The notes beneath the pieces are model-generated. The model did no database searches. It was not told the DNA's origin and was given only the letters and a program-made list of their open reading frames with translations. The translations under genes were made by a program, and so were the position numbers. This document shows, one piece after another, positions 62,141-64,000 of a stretch of DNA of 64,000 nucleotides. The DNA comes from Thalassospira sp. MCCC 1A01148. Lineage in GTDB: Bacteria > Pseudomonadota > Alphaproteobacteria > Rhodospirillales > Thalassospiraceae. The DNA lies in contig NZ_LPVZ01000020.1 in NCBI RefSeq assembly GCF_001613795.1, positions 62,001 to 126,000 of the forward strand, read 5' to 3'. Each line of letters begins with the position of its first letter. Position 1 is the stretch's first letter.

Positions 62141-63436
62141 TTACATCTGGTTTGACCGGATCGCTACCGAAAGTCCATGTGCCTGCAGACCTTCGCTTTC
62201 TGCAAGGGCGATTGCCGCCGGTCCGATCTTTGCCAGACTTTCGGGTGTGCACTTGATCAGCGATGACCGCTTGATGAAGTCCAGAACCCCAAGGCCGGAC
62301 GAGAACCGCGCCGAACGCGCCGTTGGCAGCACATGGTTCGGCCCGGCAACATAGTCGCCAATGGCTTCGGGGGTGTAACGGCCCAGGAAAATCGCACCGG
62401 CATGGTGAATCTCTTCTGCCAGTGCATCCGGGTCGTCGACCGCCAGCTCCAGATGTTCCGGTGCGATCCGATCCACAAGGGCCGGAGCCTGCGACAGATT
62501 TTCGACCAAAACAATTGCACCAAAGTCGCGCCAGCTTGCGCCCGCGATTTCTGCACGCGGCAGGGTTTCCAGATGCACATCAATCGCCACCTGCACCTGA
62601 TCGGCAAAACCTGCGTCATCCGTGATGAGGATGGATTGCGCCACCGGATCATGTTCGGCCTGCGACAACAGGTCGGCGGCCACCCAGCTTGGATCGTTGC
62701 TGCCATCGGCAACGACGAGAATTTCAGAAGGCCCGGCAATCATGTCGATACCGACCTGACCAAATACGCGGCGTTTTGCGGCCGCGACGAACGCGTTTCC
62801 GGGACCAACGATCTTGTCGACAGGCTTGATGGTGTCCGTACCATAGGCAAGCGCCGCAATCGCCTGTGCGCCGCCAATCCGGTAAATCTCGTCAACGCCG
62901 GCAATACGGGCGGCGGCCAGAACCAGCGGGTTCATTTTGTTATCGGGGGTCGGCACCACCATGACAAGGCGCTCAACGCCGGCAACCTTTGCCGGAATGG
63001 CATTCATCAGAACCGACGACGGATAGGATGCCAGACCACCCGGCACATAAAGACCTGCCGCAGATACGGCACGCCAGCGCCAGCCCAGCTCAACGCCGCT
63101 TTCATCGGTGTAACGTTCATCGGTGGGCATTTGCTTTTCGTGATAGGCACGAATGCGCGTTGCGGCCAGTTCCAGCGACTTCAGAAGGTCTGCATCAATC
63201 TCGCCTATGGCCGCATCAACTTCGGCGGCGGTTACCGCCATGCCTGAAGCGTCGATATTCAGGCGGTCAAAGCGATTGGTATATTCACAAACCGCTTCGT
63301 CACCACGTGTGCGAACATCATCGATAATATTGGCAACGGCCGCATCGACATCTGCATCGGATTCCCGCTTCATGCCCAGAAGCTTGACGAAATCTTCCTC
63401 AAAACTTGCGTCAGTAGTGGAAAGCTTAAGCGGCAT
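62141..63436 (-). CDS. hisD: Histidinol dehydrogenase
   Basis: A 431-residue zinc enzyme oxidising histidinol to histidine in two steps. The zinc and catalytic residues appear in [13 protein letters not shown] (Gln, His), and [12 protein letters not shown] and GPNHVLPT (His, Asp, His). The NAD region includes [17 protein letters not shown] 63436 ([10 protein letters not shown]) overlaps the hisG stop by 11 bases, so the two are coupled; in-frame extension by 22 residues reads into hisG and is rejected. Confidence 0.98.
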   Translation of the reverse strand: MPLKLSTTDASFEEDFVKLLGMKRESDADVDAAVANIIDDVRTRGDEAVCEYTNRFDRLNIDASGMAVTAAEVDAAIGEIDADLLKSLELAATRIRAYHEKQMPTDERYTDESGVELGWRWRAVSAAGLYVPGGLASYPSSVLMNAIPAKVAGVERLVMVVPTPDNKMNPLVLAAARIAGVDEIYRIGGAQAIAALAYGTDTIKPVDKIVGPGNAFVAAAKRRVFGQVGIDMIAGPSEILVVADGSNDPSWVAADLLSQAEHDPVAQSILITDDAGFADQVQVAIDVHLETLPRAEIAGASWRDFGAIVLVENLSQAPALVDRIAPEHLELAVDDPDALAEEIHHAGAIFLGRYTPEAIGDYVAGPNHVLPTARSARFSSGLGVLDFIKRSSLIKCTPESLAKIGPAAIALAESEGLQAHGLSVAIRSNQM

Positions 63437-64000
63437 TGAGTACCTCGGAAAAACGGTCGATCCAGGGCTGGATATCAGTCGGGCGGGTTTTGAGCGCTGC
63501 ACGATTGACGATCAAACGCGATGTCACATCGGCAACATGTTCGATTTCACGCAAACCATTGGCCTTGAGCGTATTACCCGTCGAAACAAGGTCAACGATA
63601 CGACGGCACAGGCCAAGTGTCGGTGCCAGCTCCATCGCGCCATTTAGTTTGATGCATTCGGCCTGTACACCGCGTTTGGCGAAATGGGTGCGCGTAATGT
63701 TCGGGTATTTGGTTGCCACACGAACGTGCGACCAGCGCGACGGATCATCGCCTTCAATCATTTCTTCGGGTTCGGCAACAGCAATCCGGCAATGACCGAT
63801 ATTAAGATCAAGCGGCGCATAGATATCCGGATAGTCAAATTCCATCAGGACATCGTTACCACAGACACCGATATGGGCCGCGCCAAAAGCCACGAAGGTT
63901 GCGACGTCAAAGCTGCGCACACGAATGATATCAATATGCGGATGGTTGGTGGCAAACCGAAGAGCACGGGATTTCGGATCATCAAATGCTGCTTCAGGTT
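63426..64000 (-). CDS. hisG: ATP phosphoribosyltransferase, short form, truncated by the right window edge
   Basis: The C-terminal 190 residues or so of the short HisG, which starts histidine synthesis from ATP and PRPP. Landmarks are [55 protein letters not shown] and the PRPP loop region [14 protein letters not shown]. The frame continues to the window end through [20 protein letters not shown]. The short form needs HisZ as regulatory subunit, which should lie beyond the edge. Its stop overlaps the hisD start by 11 bases. Confidence 0.95.
   Translation of the reverse strand, partial: PEAAFDDPKSRALRFATNHPHIDIIRVRSFDVATFVAFGAAHIGVCGNDVLMEFDYPDIYAPLDLNIGHCRIAVAEPEEMIEGDDPSRWSHVRVATKYPNITRTHFAKRGVQAECIKLNGAMELAPTLGLCRRIVDLVSTGNTLKANGLREIEHVADVTSRLIVNRAALKTRPTDIQPWIDRFSEVLNAA

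Noticed and set aside
62333..63247. 304-codon open frame antisense to hisD
   Set aside because: Shadow of hisD, with no ribosome site or domain.

Overview
The window (about 55% GC) looks like a chromosome segment of a marine or freshwater alphaproteobacterium. Gene content and order fit Rhodospirillales and resemble Thalassospira, but this is inferred from gene order and protein flavour, not from a database match. It carries several blocks that are conserved across alphaproteobacteria: nitrilase/grxC/comF/methyltransferase; purB and purC-purS-purQ-purL; mrp, hflK-hflC-DUF2065-degP-serB, miaA and ilvB-ilvN-ilvC; and hisG-hisD-UPF0262-phosphatase-infA-maf-rng-yacG-tRNA-Phe. No rRNA, transposase, integrase, prophage or CRISPR array is visible.

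Layout. 0-9 kb: the grxC/comF/nitrilase/methyltransferase set is interrupted by two regulator-enzyme modules (GntR plus a SAF-domain dehydrogenase; LysR plus GST plus PPOX flavoprotein). 9-20 kb: a chemoreceptor, SfsA, Map, RadC, a VOC protein, a MipA-type outer membrane protein behind two tandem membrane-embedded AraC regulators, and a GAF/HD-GYP protein. 20-29 kb: purine synthesis genes with a Raf-kinase-inhibitor-like protein, an orphan LuxR-type response regulator, the F1-ATPase zeta inhibitor and an NRDE protein between them. 29-31 kb: a solute-binding protein, and an XRE/MLTR regulator divergent from a four-helix membrane protein with a perfect palindrome between them. 31-43 kb: Mrp, membrane proteostasis (HflKC, DegP), SerB, MiaA and branched-chain amino acid synthesis, with one AT-rich orphan membrane gene inserted. 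43-54 kb: accessory region with an MFS exporter, PsuG, an XRE/orphan divergent pair, a GNAT enzyme, a stand-alone Cache protein, a MocR regulator divergent from a PPOX flavoprotein, photolyase and a CYTH-CHAD protein. 54-57.6 kb: three related lipoproteins interleaved with an outer membrane barrel gene and a decayed second barrel copy. 57.6-64 kb: tRNA-Phe and the infA/his housekeeping block, with an opposite-strand GNAT inserted; hisG runs off the right edge.

Most promising for novelty: the lipoprotein/outer-membrane cassette at 54.2-57.6 kb; the MocR regulator whose expected PLP lysine is arginine; the tandem membrane AraC sensors upstream of mipA; the divergent pairs with clear operator-like repeats (5946-5976, 30457-30473, 45773-45885, 48983-49012); and the four-segment alternating hairpin plus Val-rich small ORF before ilvB.
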